From: Polytrichum commune
Taxonomy: Eukaryota; Streptophyta; Polytrichopsida; Polytrichales; Polytrichaceae
Assembly (NCBI GenBank): GCA_950295325.1
Contig: OX485806.1
Location: 1,798,001 to 1,862,000 of the forward strand
Direction: 5' to 3'
Length of the DNA stretch: 64,000 nt
In this document: positions 25,775 to 36,397 of the stretch, piece after piece
Layout of the letters: each line of letters starts with the position of its first letter
Position numbering within the stretch: position 1 is the stretch's first letter
Program-made: the position numbers and the translations under genes
Notes under the pieces: generated by a model
What the model was told of the DNA's origin: nothing
Databases searched by the model: none
Seen by the model: the letters and a program-made list of their open reading frames with translations, nothing else

Positions 25775-27139
25775 ATGGCTGGCTTGGATGATCATGCGGA
25801 TTTCGGGGCCTTGGTGTCGGCATTATTGATTATTCTTCTCAATGTCCAAGATTCCCTGTTTACATCCTTAAGTGTCATCACAGACTCTCCATCTCCGATG
25901 GAGATACCCATAGTTGTCGAGGATTTTTCGCAACGTGTGGATGAATTGAACCGTGCTGCATTTGCGGCATTGCATTGCTTCCAATTGTGTAGCAATCTTA
26001 TTTACAGTGACCCTGACCTTGGATTTTGGGTGAAGCCCCGGTCAACAACTTGGTTTTCACGCTTTGTGTTGGAGGAATATGATGATGAAAGGTGGACAGC
26101 TTTGTTTCGGATGACCAAAGCATCTGTGATTCACCTCTCAACCCAATTACGTCCACACATTCACCGGCAGAACACAAGGTTTCGGCATGCGATCCCTGTC
26201 ATTGTTAGGGTTGCATGTACTTTATTCAAACTAGCACAAGGTTCTAGTATGATATTATGTTCAGAGTTGTTCGCTATTGGGATTTCAACTGTTTCAAATG
26301 TTGTCCACAACACTTGCCGTGCTATCAATATAGCATTACGGCATGAAATTTCATGGCCAACTAGTGAACGCCTAATTCAAATCCAAAATGAATTTAAATT
26401 CTTATGTGGTTTGCCTGCCGTAGTAGGGGCCATAGATGGTACACATATTTCAATTTCTAAACCTAGGGTAGGACCCGAAGATTATTTCTATTTCAAAACA
26501 CATGGTTATACCTTGAATTGTCAAGCTGTTGTAGATAGTAGAAAAATATTTTTAGATTTGTTTTTAGGCATGCCTGGCTCCACTAATGATGCTCGGATGC
26601 TTAGAAGATCTAGTCTTTATCAACTTTCGATGACAGGTGCACTACTTGATTCATCTCAAGGTCGAGAGGGGTTTCCACCTTATTTACTAGGAGACTTGGG
26701 TTATCCATTGTTACCTTGGCTTATGATTCCCCACCGAGATCAAAATCTTACAATTTTAGAGGCTCTTTACAACCGCAAGTTGCGTAGAGGAAGGGGGGTT
26801 GTAGAAAATGCCTTTGGCATTTTGAAAGAAACTTGGCGAGAGTTGTTGACAAAGACCGAGCTGAATGTGGTATACTTACCCGATGTTATCACGGCTTGCG
26901 CTATTTTGCACAATATTTTACGGAGGCAAGGGGATGAAGACCTTCATGCAATGGCTACTTTGATGGATAACGAAGGACTAGATGGTCATAGTGATGGGGA
27001 TTTAGAGGCGGAGGTGTACGATGCATGTGATGATTCGCTACCTCATAGGATTAATCGCATACAAGGCGAGGGCCTCCGACGATCTCTTGCAAACTATCTA
27101 GGATCCCAAAGGGGGGTGGCACCTTCACTCCCACATTAA
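25775..27139 (+). CDS. PIF/Harbinger transposase (DDE_Tnp_4 type), 454 aa
   Basis: Catalyses excision and TTA-targeted insertion of Harbinger elements. D221 in VVGAIDGTHISI, D272 in MPGSTNDARML and E344 in GVVENAFGILKETWREL form the expected catalytic triad; GDLGYPLLPWLM (from about residue 306) is a second family hallmark. The N-terminal third is helical (RMTKASVIHLSTQLRPH), as in plant HARBI1/ALP1-like proteins. ATG 25,775 is preceded by TTTAG at 25,762-25,766, which could be the acceptor of a 5' UTR intron whose donor is GTAAGT near 25,581. No stops or frameshifts. It needs the MYB-like partner for DNA binding in characterised plant systems. Confidence 0.95.
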   Translation: MAGLDDHADFGALVSALLIILLNVQDSLFTSLSVITDSPSPMEIPIVVEDFSQRVDELNRAAFAALHCFQLCSNLIYSDPDLGFWVKPRSTTWFSRFVLEEYDDERWTALFRMTKASVIHLSTQLRPHIHRQNTRFRHAIPVIVRVACTLFKLAQGSSMILCSELFAIGISTVSNVVHNTCRAINIALRHEISWPTSERLIQIQNEFKFLCGLPAVVGAIDGTHISISKPRVGPEDYFYFKTHGYTLNCQAVVDSRKIFLDLFLGMPGSTNDARMLRRSSLYQLSMTGALLDSSQGREGFPPYLLGDLGYPLLPWLMIPHRDQNLTILEALYNRKLRRGRGVVENAFGILKETWRELLTKTELNVVYLPDVITACAILHNILRRQGDEDLHAMATLMDNEGLDGHSDGDLEAEVYDACDDSLPHRINRIQGEGLRRSLANYLGSQRGVAPSLPH

Positions 27140-27475
27140 TTTAGAGATAATATATTTGGGATGTAGTTATATTGTTTGGTTCTTTCATGTATTTGATTTT
27201 TAGGGTTTAGGAACTTTCCTCAAACCTATTTCATATCAATTTTATGAATTATTTTCAACTTGGTCCATCTTAATGCCATATTATAATGATATCAAATGGA
27301 CTGCATTATTTATTGCATGAGTTTATGTCAAATTTGTGTTATTTTACTAATATGACATATGAGTCAAACTGATTGTACATCTTTATCTTACCATCCTCAA
27401 ACTTTATATTTAAATTTCTTCAAGTTTATGTCCTTCATGTGAATATAGCCATTACATACAATACATAATCCAATA

Positions 27476-27960
27476 CAGTCTAACCTTGTTAGTACGACAC
27501 TCGTTTATACGACACCCTCAATATTATGACACATTTTTGCGCGACCAAACTTTTTAGTTCAAAACTCCCTCTTTAATATGACCACGACACTCGATAATAC
27601 AAAGTTTAGAATCTCCATTTTCTCATATTAAAGAATGAATTAATGTTAAATTTCCTTTCATCCATGTTATGTACATCTAGAATACACCCATTTTCATTTG
27701 AAAACTACTTGAGACCTTCACTTATTATTGGGAACTTAATAATAATTAGGGTTACTAGTGTAGAATGGAAGGGGAAGAGATTATTGAGCTACGATTGAGT
27801 ATTGATGAGTTTGTGGATGTTGGTTCGGAAATGATTTATGCATAAGGCTTTGATCTTAATGTTGATTTACATTCAGTAAATGTGTATGATGTTGCTCCAC
27901 CTATACTGTATCTTACTGATGCTAAACATCATGCATCATTATTGTCTAATTGTCCATTGA
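27476..27960 (+). pseudogene. Possible pogo/CENP-B-like transposon fragment inside the Harbinger element
   Basis: 27,476-27,605 has repeated TACGACACTCG / CGACACTCGATAATAC sequences similar to ends of pogo/Tigger-type elements. The following 27,765-27,960 reads as protein-like acidic sequence (EEIIELRLSIDEFVDVGSEM) broken by a stop, as might remain of a pogo transposase C-terminus. No intact domain is visible. Confidence 0.25.
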
Positions 27961-28036
27961 GATATACACTCATGTTTTATGCATCGTAAAGATGAAATGA
28001 CAATAGAAATTCAAAATATGCTCCATAAAGCCAAAA

Positions 28037-31027
28037 TTACATAGGATGATTTATAGGAGGTTCTCCACAACTAGGAGTACATGTAGAGTCCGTAGATGTT
28101 ACTTCTTTTTGAAGTTTCAATCCGAGGGTCAAAATATGAGATAACCCTGCAAGAGCATTTACAACTTCACCTTGTTTAATTATGGCAAGCCTAGCATTCT
28201 CTGCAGTCAACAATCCTTGTTCGTATATTCTCATATCCCGTTCTCTTTGGTAGGCCATGTGTTCCACAAATAATTTTAATTGAACCTCAAGTTTCTTGGA
28301 CTCTGTCTCTTTCGTTGCGGACACCATTGCCTTCAATTGGTTGGCCAATGCCTCTGTAGATGCTTTGGTGACCTCAACAATGGCCGATTGATTGCCTAGT
28401 GATTTTCGCCTAATTCCTGTGTTGCCCGTCTTCCTCTTACTAAATGAGTTGTTAGAATCTGAGAGAACCACAGTGTTTCCTCTAGCATTCGGGATACCTT
28501 CTTGAAGAGGACTCCCGATTGATGCTGCCACTCCCCCTTGGGTAGGCAGGCCGTGTCTTGAGTCGGAACGAATATGAATAGGCCTAATTGGCGAGCCACC
28601 AAATGCTACAGGCGAATGTGGTGAAGACAAGTTATCTACCACCCTTTGAGAATCTTCAATATCTTCATTTGTTACATTTACTTCGAAGTTCTCCCCATCC
28701 GCGCTAAGGTCCACCACCTCAACCTCATCCTCCTTACTGTCCTCATGAACCCGTTGAAAAACAGCGTCTTGGGGATTTAATAAATCCCGGACGTGAGGAG
28801 GTTGAATTTGGGGCCTCCGTCCAAACCACTCATGAATCTGACTATAAATTTCTTTAGAAAATGACTTAGGCAATTTCTCTGCAACATACTCATCATTGGT
28901 CAGCTTCCAATAGTCCTCTGAATTAATTCCAGTCCTCCCATGGTAATCGGCGATTTTCCGATAATCTGGTAAAATTAAATGCCATTTACCCTTGCAAGCT
29001 GTGCCATCCCGAAAATGTGACGAAAATCCTGTAGCCATTACCTTCTCTGAAATTCGTGTCCATTTTGTTGCCTCTGAATGCATAAGATCTCTACCATCTA
29101 CAGCATCAAGCTCTTCCAAAAACTCATCTCTCTTAGCATTTACAAGAACAAGCATCTCGTGCATAGTCCAGTTCGGACCCCGATCCCGTCGTTGTTTTTG
29201 GGAAGGTTCCCCTGTCGATGATGATGTGGAAGCACGCTTGCCGCGTCCACGTGCGGGAGATCTTGCCAGTGGATCACCTTGTCCTACAAGCACGGCAGGG
29301 CGTACAACACCTACAATTCAAATAAGACATCAACTATTTGAGTTTCATTGGTGTGTATTTAAAAAAATCAAGATTTTAAGAAGACAAAGAGGCTTCTGTG
29401 TTTCAAGAATAAATCCATAGCCACATCCTCAACGTATTCACATCACCAAAGGAAATTACTTCAAGCCCACGATCTATTCAATAGCCCAGTTTGTTAGATA
29501 TCTAATTGAGACCCAAACAGTAATGTGTGAAAGCATTCCTTATGCCCACTGAATATATGCGTTGATAAGGTTCGGAAAGGGTTGGAGGCTCTCAGCAACC
29601 AGTTGCAGGATTGTAGCAGAGACAAAACGTATCTATACATTTCCCAAGGAAAATAACAGACAATGTGAGCATCCAGAAATGTTTCAAATTCCACAATAGA
29701 CAAGACGCTTTCGTGGTCAAACAACCATACTCACATCCACTTCCCCAAGCACTCATATCACCCAAAGATATTCATAAGAAATCAAGCTCACCATATTCCA
29801 CAGCTCAATATGTCTCACTAGGTCTCAATATGTCTCGATATCCCACACTGGATTGAAGAAACAACAGTGATATGTGAAAGCAATTCAAAAAACAGTAGCA
29901 AAGTACCCACATCTATACATATCTAAATTGAAATCGTGGATAATTACATCGGATGAGCTTATCATCAACTATTTAAGTGTCATTGAAGCATGCAGAAACC
30001 TTTGAAGGTCCACAACAGACAAGAGATTCGAATGTTCCAAAAACAAACCCACAACCGTGTCCTTGTGCATTCACATTACCCAATAATACTTAAACAAAAG
30101 CCCACCATATTCCATAGCCCAAAATGTCTGCCTCACACACTTCATTGAATTGCAAACAGTGATGTGAGAAAGGATTTCACATGGCAACTCAATTTATGAA
30201 CTAAAAAAGCTCAATCCGGGTTGAAGCTCCTGTCAACTATCGAGTTGAAGACAGTACCCAAGACAGCAGACCGCACATATATATTTCTCAATGAAAAGTC
30301 TAGAGATTTAATTCCAGGTGAGTATGACATCAACTATTTGAATGTCACTGAAGTACCCATAAATAATTTCGAGATTTAGAACCAAATAGAAGCTTCTGGA
30401 TTACAAAAACAAACCCACAGCCACATACTCGTGCAGTCATAATACCCTAGAATATTACTAAACATGCAGCCCACCTGAACCCTAAATCCAACATGTCTCT
30501 CCAACTAACATCATTGAAATAAAAATAGTCAAGTGTGATCTCATTCCAACTCTCAGCTCCTTACATGCATCAAGAAGATTCAATCGCGGTTGATAGCTCT
30601 TCAAAAGCTGTTGACACAGTAGCCAAGAACAGATCCCAATAAAATTACTTGAACATGAAGCCCGCCATATTCAAAGCTCCCAATACTTAATTGAAATGCA
30701 AACAATGAGCCAGCTCCTTGTATGCATTAAGGTTAAATTGGGGTTGAAAACCAAAGCTCTTGGCAACCATCGGAGTCAAAAGACAGTAGCAAAAACAAGG
30801 ACACACCGCATCAATAGAATTTCTAAAGGGTAAAACCACAACTCCGAAAATTTGAAGCGGTTGAGTTTGAAGAATAACCGGTTGAAGTTCAAGAGCTTCA
30901 GCACATGGTGATGAATTGGCAATGGAGATTGTGATGAAGCAGAAAACTTACCTTGTGGGGTGTTTGAGGTTGTGTGCAGGGTTGTGGGAGAACCACCAAA
31001 GGACCAGCTCCCGCCTGGAGTCGCCAT
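28037..31027 (-). CDS. Harbinger MYB/SANT-like DNA-binding protein (two exons)
   Basis: Exon 1 is 31,027-30,952 (ATG, MATPGGSWSFGGSPTTLH), ending in a GTAAGT donor. Exon 2 is 29,310-28,037 after a TTGTAG acceptor. The 1.64-kb intron is phase 1 and the frames join exactly (76 nt + GT), giving about 448 aa. The trihelix/SANT-like domain runs from NWTMHEMLVLVNAKRDEF through WTRISEKVMATGF to CKGKWHLILPDYRKIADYH. Acidic and Ser-rich linkers follow, then a C-terminal helical segment (AMVSATKETESKKLEVQLKL) likely to form a coiled coil. In PIF/Harbinger the MYB-like protein binds transposon ends and helps bring in the transposase. The gene converges on the transposase gene. No stops are seen. Confidence 0.88.
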
Positions 31028-31424
31028 GTTGGTGACACCCCAAGTGTTCGATGACCAGCAGACTCTCAACCTCGGTGTCGACTACAAGTGTCGACTACAG
31101 GTGTCGACTACAGGTTATTTGCTCTTAAAAACTATGTAAGTTTTAGTAAATATGGCAGTTGGGCCCCGGATAGCTAAAACCTACTGCAGCCAATCCGGGG
31201 CCACTGCACTTGCATACTTAACTGCCCATAAAGTTTGGCGGATTTATAGCAACAGTAACTAGGCTCGGTGGCCGGGGAGGTTTTAAACGGGTTTTAAAGT
31301 AGCCATGTCATCTATCCACCTAGGCTCGGCACTAAAAAGAGCCGTATGTGTGAACCCTAGATAACTAAAACCACTTTTAGACTAAAAGTACTTCTAACTA
31401 ATGTCAAGTGGGAAAGGGGCATTA

Positions 31425-31917
31425 GGAGACTATCCACAATCATATAGCATAGAATTACAACATAATGGTAATGTCATTAGAGGCATTACATTTCCGGATA
31501 AAAATATTTGATTTGCTTGACAATAGGGATGATACATAGATTATGTAATGTAGGTGACACTAAGTAGGATACAATTATTTACAAATGTATATGGGCCTTT
31601 TGTGGTCACTCTTCTTAATTGGACATGTATATTTGAGTGGTATATGTGCAAGTCTTGAAGTTAGGTATGGACACCTATATGATCATTATTGACACCATAA
31701 TCTTCACTTTGATAATGACTAAGATATTCATATGAGCTTCTAAATTTTTATTTGGATTTGCTAACCATCTCGTACTAACCTACTTGTTTCATATCATGCC
31801 ATAAGTAGGCTAGTTTGAAAATTAACCATTTAAGACCCATCTACATTAACGGGTACGAGTTCCCATCAATTCCGGGACAAGGCTTTGATGCGATAAGTAT
31901 TGGAGAGGGCTAGACTC
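31425..31917. other. Remnant body of the long-TIR host element
   Basis: About 490 bp between two nested Harbinger-type insertions. No reading frame is supportable. Its first bases resemble, with mismatches, the inverted sequence just inside the right arm, so the host TIR may extend further than the well-matched part. Confidence 0.5.
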
Positions 31918-31920
31918 TAA

Positions 31921-32939
31921 GGGCCGGTTTATACTACGGTGGAGAAGGCCTCCGGTCAGTCAAGAATGCTTGGCCAAGACATGGTTATATGAGGCAAATG
32001 GTGGATGTGCGGGGAGAAGAATTAAAGGCAATAAAATATTTCTTAAGGAGTCTTGACCGGTTGAAGTCTAAACACCTAGAGGAGAAGTTTAGCGGAGAAG
32101 TCCACCGGTGAAGAGAAGTCCACCGGTGAAGAGAAGTTCACCTAATGGTGAAGATTTTTTGTGATAAAAAACCATAATTCTCTACATTCACATTGTATCA
32201 AAAGATTTCAACAAGAATTGTGTTCATAAGAATTGTGTAATATAATGTTCAATTTTATTCAAAAGATAATGAAAATTGCCAAATTGCCAATTGTCAAGTT
32301 TGGCCCATGTAGGAAATAAATGTCTCCTTGGATGTCTAAGAATGAAGAAGGGAAAACCCATACACATTGGACAAAGCACTACTCTTTGGTATTATTTAAG
32401 ACATGCTCTCCTCTTAATCATCCTCATCAATTTCTCTCTTCTTATCTTTGATCTTCAATCATGGATAATCGAAGAAGAGAGATTTTGTGCTCTCTTATGA
32501 TCTTTATGGTTTTGAAGTATTTTATCGTTTCAACTATGGCAATACAAAAAACCATCATGTATCACCATAATGCTTCAATTATGATGATGGCATATTTTTT
32601 GTTTGGGAGCAAGGAGAGGGTGGTGTGGAAATTTGACCGGCCAAGTGGATATGTGTCACAATTTTTTATTGAGTTGGGCTTCTCCGGATGAGGAGTTTCT
32701 TGTCCGGCCTCGAGAGGCCGGACAAGAAACTCCTCCTCCAGAGAAGCCTAACTCCAAAAAATGCCGCCATGTAGGCGGCCATGTCATTTTATCATCCATG
32801 AGAAAAGTTCACCACCATTGTTTTCTTCACCTAGTGTAAACACCCACCGGTCAAGAGTTGCATTTTCAACCAATCACAATTGAGAAACGCCCTTTTTTTC
32901 ATGACCGGTGGACTTCTCCACCGTAGTGTAAACCGGCCC
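31921..32939. mobile_element. PIF/Harbinger-type MITE (1,019 bp), TSD TAA
   Basis: The ends are GGGCCGGTTTATACTACGG and the inverted GGGCCGGTTTACACTACGG, continuing through a shared GTGGAGAAG. TAA flanks both sides (31,918-31,920; 32,940-32,942). It carries repeated CACCGGTGAAGAGAAG units near its left end and a long foldback at 32,671-32,754. Short open frames inside have no motif. Confidence 0.9.
32671..32754. repeat. Long perfect-like hairpin inside the 1.0-kb MITE
   Basis: The arms 32,671-32,710 and 32,715-32,754 are inverted copies of about 40 bp with three or so mismatches and a 4-nt loop. The apex reads CCGGCCT-CGAG-AGGCCGG. Transcribed, it would fold into a single long stem of the kind that yields small RNAs; no evidence of transcription is available here. 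Confidence 0.85.
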
Positions 32940-33156
32940 TAAGGTATGTAACCAACTAGTTATTTAGTAAGTAGAGTAAGGCTAACTAACTAGTTATATA
33001 ATAAGTAGGCCTAGCCACTGGGCCCACCTAGCCACTAGGTCCGACACCACCCTAAAAGACCTCCCAAAAAGACATGAGGCCCACGGCCCCACCCCGCCTT
33101 GGTGGCAAGCACCACCCCCGCCCCCCACCCCACCGCCACCTAGGATCATTGAGGCC
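32940..33156 (-). repeat. Right TIR arm of the long-TIR element, inner part
   Basis: Inverted copy of about 24,060-24,250 plus the tandem units next to the Harbinger element. It lacks the 417-bp MITE present in the left arm. It is separated from the outer part of the arm by the 1.77-kb insertion. Confidence 0.85.
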
Positions 33157-33694
33157 TGTGAGGCCAAATCCACCACCCTTAAGCGTCCTAGTCCGGGTGA
33201 TGACTTTGAGAATCACATTCATCTATTACAACATTGAACCATGTGCAAGGTAATTTTCATGTTCAAATGAACACGTATTGTCTCACTCATTGTGCTTTAT
33301 TAATGTTGGCCTCTTGGCTTGTGCTAGAGTTGGCTTTCTCAAGAGTCCAACCCGTGGCTTTAGCCGCACATGCCCTTACGGACATTCCCCTCACTCTTTT
33401 AATCTTCACCCCATTTCTCTTGCCATTGCAAGAGTCCTCCACATTCTCCATTAATAATGCAAGTGAGTTATTTGGAATGATGAGTCCAAGTGTTGAAAAA
33501 CACTTTTATCAATGATCAAACACACTTATACAAACCCACACGTGGTATCAACTAGCCCAATGAATCTAACTATTTAACCACCCCTAAAAATGGCCTAATG
33601 TAATTTAGTTTTTTTATGTGCTAATACTTCCTAATTGAGTTAGCCTTGCTAACCCCTAGATGGTCTAAAAGGATTTGTTGCTAAACTCCTCGGC

Positions 33695-34184
33695 TGCATA
33701 TGCCACAGTCTCGGATGGCCTCCCTCCAGCAGCCTAGCTGCATATGCCACAGTCGGATGGTCTCACCTCCAGCAGCCTAGCTGCATACCCACAGTCGGAT
33801 GGTCTCACCTCCAGCAGCCTAGCTGCATATGCCACAGTCGGATGGTCTCACCTCCAGCAGCCTAGCTGCATACCCACAGTCGGATGGTCTCACCTCCAGC
33901 AACCTAGCTGCATATGCCACAGTCGGATGGTCTCACCTCCAGCAGCCTAGCTGCATACCCATAATCAGATGGTCTCACCTCCAGCAGCCTAGCTGCATAC
34001 CCACAGTTGGATGGTCTACCTCCAGCAGCCTAGCTGCATACCCACAGTCGGATGGTCTCACCTCCAGCAGCCTAGTTGCATATGCCACAGTCGGATGGTC
34101 TCACCTCCAGCAGCCTAGCTGCATACCCACAGTCAGATGGTCTCACCTCTAGCAGCCTAGCTGCATACCCACAGTCGGATGGTC
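33695..34184 (+). repeat. 42/43-bp minisatellite, about 12 copies
   Basis: Units carry the core CACAGTCGGATGGTCTCACC followed by TCCAGCAGCCTAGCTGCATA. Two variants (ending CATATGC or CATACC before the core) partly alternate, suggesting an ~85-bp higher-order unit. Open frames through it are an effect of the unit length and not a gene. Confidence 0.95.
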
Positions 34185-34529
34185 TACAATACCCGAATGG
34201 GTATCACAACTATTAGTTGCATCTTAATGCAACCCCTCCCATTCCCTAATCACATGTTTTCTAAGTTTGTCTTCTTCTTTCCTTTTCCTTGCTCCTAAAT
34301 AATGAACTACCTAACACACTAATTTCACTAACTACTAACTAATCAACACGTGCAATATTAAACTCTAAGAGCTCCCTCACTTGGGAGGCATTGTGAGGGG
34401 GAGCTTAACTAACTAACTTCACTAACAACTACTAGCCCACCCACTTGGCTCAAGTTCCTACGAGCTTGCTCCCTTAAGAGCACTTGATGGAGAGAGAGGC
34501 AAATGAGAGAAAAACACCTTAAGTAGCAA

Positions 34530-34565
34530 AGAGGGAGAGAGGGAGAGAGGGAGAGAGGGAGAGGA
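34530..34565 (+). repeat. (GGGAGAGA)n microsatellite
   Basis: Four to five purine-only units lie within the LTR-like insertion. Confidence 0.85.
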
Positions 34566-34923
34566 TAGGGTGAGAGGATTAGCACCTCCAATCACAATCC
34601 TTTAACCCTCTCCTCCAAAGTAGGGACTAATCCCCATCCACCAAGCTTCCTTCTTCCTAAACTAACAAAGTGGATCCAAAAGTGGGCATTTAACCCGCGG
34701 AGCTCACCTTGCCTCACCTTACCCTTTACTCACATAATCAAGGCATCCTCTTATTGAAATCAAACCTTGAAATAACTACACAACACATTCTAATGCCTAA
34801 ACTTAAATCCACACCACACTTCACTCTTTTTATGTTTTGTGAATAATCATAACACCTCAAAGTGAAACTAAAATTGGTTTCGAAGAGTTAATCACCACAT
34901 GTAGGCACCATTTTGGGCTCACA

Positions 34924-35063
34924 AGGCCCTTGGATGGGCCTTGGTGGATCAACGGTCCGGATGCACCATGAAGAATCTCATATATAGCGCCTCAGTGACA
35001 CGGCAACTGAACCTGCAAAAAGGTGTGAATCTAGCCAAAAAAGGTGTGGAAATATCAATCCCC
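34924..35063 (-). repeat. Right TIR arm of the long-TIR element, outer part
   Basis: Inverted match to about 23,923-24,060 with few mismatches, ending at the TAAAATAA duplication. It includes the GCGCTATATATGAGATTC block shared by both arms. Confidence 0.88.
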
Positions 35064-35260
35064 TAAAATAAATGTGCAAGAACAATATGATTGAAATTTT
35101 GGTTCATGCCAAGAACTTAATAACTCTTAGACTCATAGCAATCATTAGTTTAGAAGATACATGAATTCAATTATCAATTTCCTTGCATGCAAACTCATAC
35201 ATTCTTATTCCAATGTTCTTAATATCCTCCTTCCCTCATTAATTTCCTCAATGACTCTAA

Positions 35261-36394
35261 GGGGTGGTTTACACTATGGACCATGAAGTCGTCCCACGTA
35301 AGAGGCCTATTTTGCGTGGGACGGCTTCATGGGACGACTTCCATGGTCCGAGTTACTAAAATATTAGTTTTCATGGTTCATAGGCCCTTCACTAGGTGTA
35401 AACTGAATGTAGACCATGAAGAATGACCACGCACCAAAAAGTGGAGGTGCTGATTTTTTTAATACATGCCCAAAAAGGGCAATTTTGAAAAAAAATTAAG
35501 TTTGATCATTCCTTGTCTTCTCTTGGGCTTCACTTGTCTTCACTTCTTGTTAAATGTGTCGAAGATGTGGCTTGCAAATCTTCTCACAACAATTTTTTTT
35601 AAATAAAATAAAATGAGCAATTTAATTTGTACATGCTCAATGTAATTTACATGTGACATGTACCTTGTGTTGTCACTACACTAAATAGGATATTTAGTGT
35701 TTGATTATATTTAATGTTGTTACCACCCTACCTTGCTCAACACTAATTTTCAATTCTTTGATAATTAATGTTAGAAGATTTACAATTGCACTTCTTTTGA
35801 CTACCCTGATCTACAATCACTAAACCACTACAAATTTTTCTTTTTTGTTTTGAAACTGCATTTTGTAAGAATATTGGGGTGTGTAATATACCGTTGGAAA
35901 GGTATTTTCAAGACCTTTCCAACGGTATATTACAAGCCCCAAAATTCCAAACATTGCATTTGGTAGACCAGAAAAACAAATCTGCATTTGAATTCTTGAG
36001 TTCTAGATGTCCCGCGTTGTTTGGTGAAACATGTGTGAGCCGGTTTAAGGGGTAGGGCAAGGTAGTGCTAGTATGTCTCATGGGCTATGGTATAATTAAG
36101 GCGCTTGAAAGGTAGATTCGTTAAAAAATTATTGAAATGGTATTTCTCTGACATGGGCCCTTGCCTTCTCCTACCAGACCACCTCTCTTGCCTCTCTCAA
36201 CGCAAAACCTGTTGGACCATGTCAGTGCATTTATTAGGCCTTAAAAATTATATTTTGGGGACCTCGACCTCCATGGTCCCTCTGCCATTTTTTCCTTAGT
36301 GTAAACCGAAGTTGTCCCGGGAGAACTTCAACAACCAATTAGCTGCCTTGCAAAGCCCTGGTCCAACTTCATGGTCCATAGTGTAAACCGCCCC
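35261..36394. mobile_element. PIF/Harbinger-type MITE (1,134 bp), TSD TAA
   Basis: The ends are GGGGTGGTTTACACTATGG and the inverted GGGGCGGTTTACACTATGG, followed by ACCATGAAGT in both. TAA flanks it at 35,258-35,260 and 36,395-36,397. The ends are nearly those of the 499-bp MITE at 21.4 kb. It contains a fragment of the TTTAGTGTTTG repeat family (about 35,680-35,790) and a 22-bp perfect hairpin. Confidence 0.9.
35882..35934. repeat. Perfect 22-bp hairpin inside the 1.1-kb MITE
   Basis: 35,882-35,903 (TGTAATATACCGTTGGAAAG and two more bases) is exactly complementary to 35,913-35,934, with a 9-nt loop. Confidence 0.9.
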
Positions 36395-36397
36395 TAA

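Larger units (their letters stand above)
24766..31421. mobile_element. PIF/Harbinger autonomous element (6,656 bp), TSD TTA
   Basis: The 14-bp ends TGCCCCTTTCCCAC are perfect inverted copies (24,766-24,779 and 31,408-31,421), flanked by TTA on both sides (24,763-24,765; 31,422-31,424). Inside are a DDE transposase (+) and, convergent with it, a MYB/SANT-like gene (-), the standard PIF/Harbinger pair. Subterminal inverted copies of an ACCGGTT-containing block lie near 25,545-25,575 and 30,855-30,895 and may be transposase-binding sequence. Both genes look intact, so this copy may be active or recently so. Confidence 0.93.
33157..34923. mobile_element. 1,767-bp insertion with TG...CA ends and 5-bp TSD (possible solo LTR)
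   Basis: It starts TGTGAGGCCAAAT and ends with the near-inverted ATTTTGGGCTCACA. The target duplication AGGCC is at 33,152-33,156 and 34,924-34,928. The left arm of the host element supplies the uninterrupted sequence. TG...CA ends with a 5-bp duplication suit a solo LTR or an internally empty LTR-type element. The ~13-bp inverted ends are longer than usual for LTRs, so a DNA transposon is possible. It contains a minisatellite and a GGGAGA-type microsatellite. Confidence 0.7.
23923..35063. mobile_element. Long-TIR DNA transposon (Mutator-like or hAT-like) carrying several nested insertions
   Basis: The two ends are inverted copies starting GGGGATTGATATTTCCACAC. They are flanked by the 8-bp repeat TAAAATAA at 23,915-23,922 and 35,064-35,071. 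The arms match over roughly 350-420 bp once later insertions are removed. Long TIRs with an 8-9 bp duplication point to a Mutator-like element, but hAT also gives 8 bp. I see no transposase of this element's own, so it is probably non-autonomous or has been gutted. It hosts at least four younger insertions. Confidence 0.82.

Noticed and set aside
33695..34184. CRISPR-like regular array
   Set aside because: Units are contiguous with no unique spacers, and the genome is eukaryotic; it is a minisatellite.
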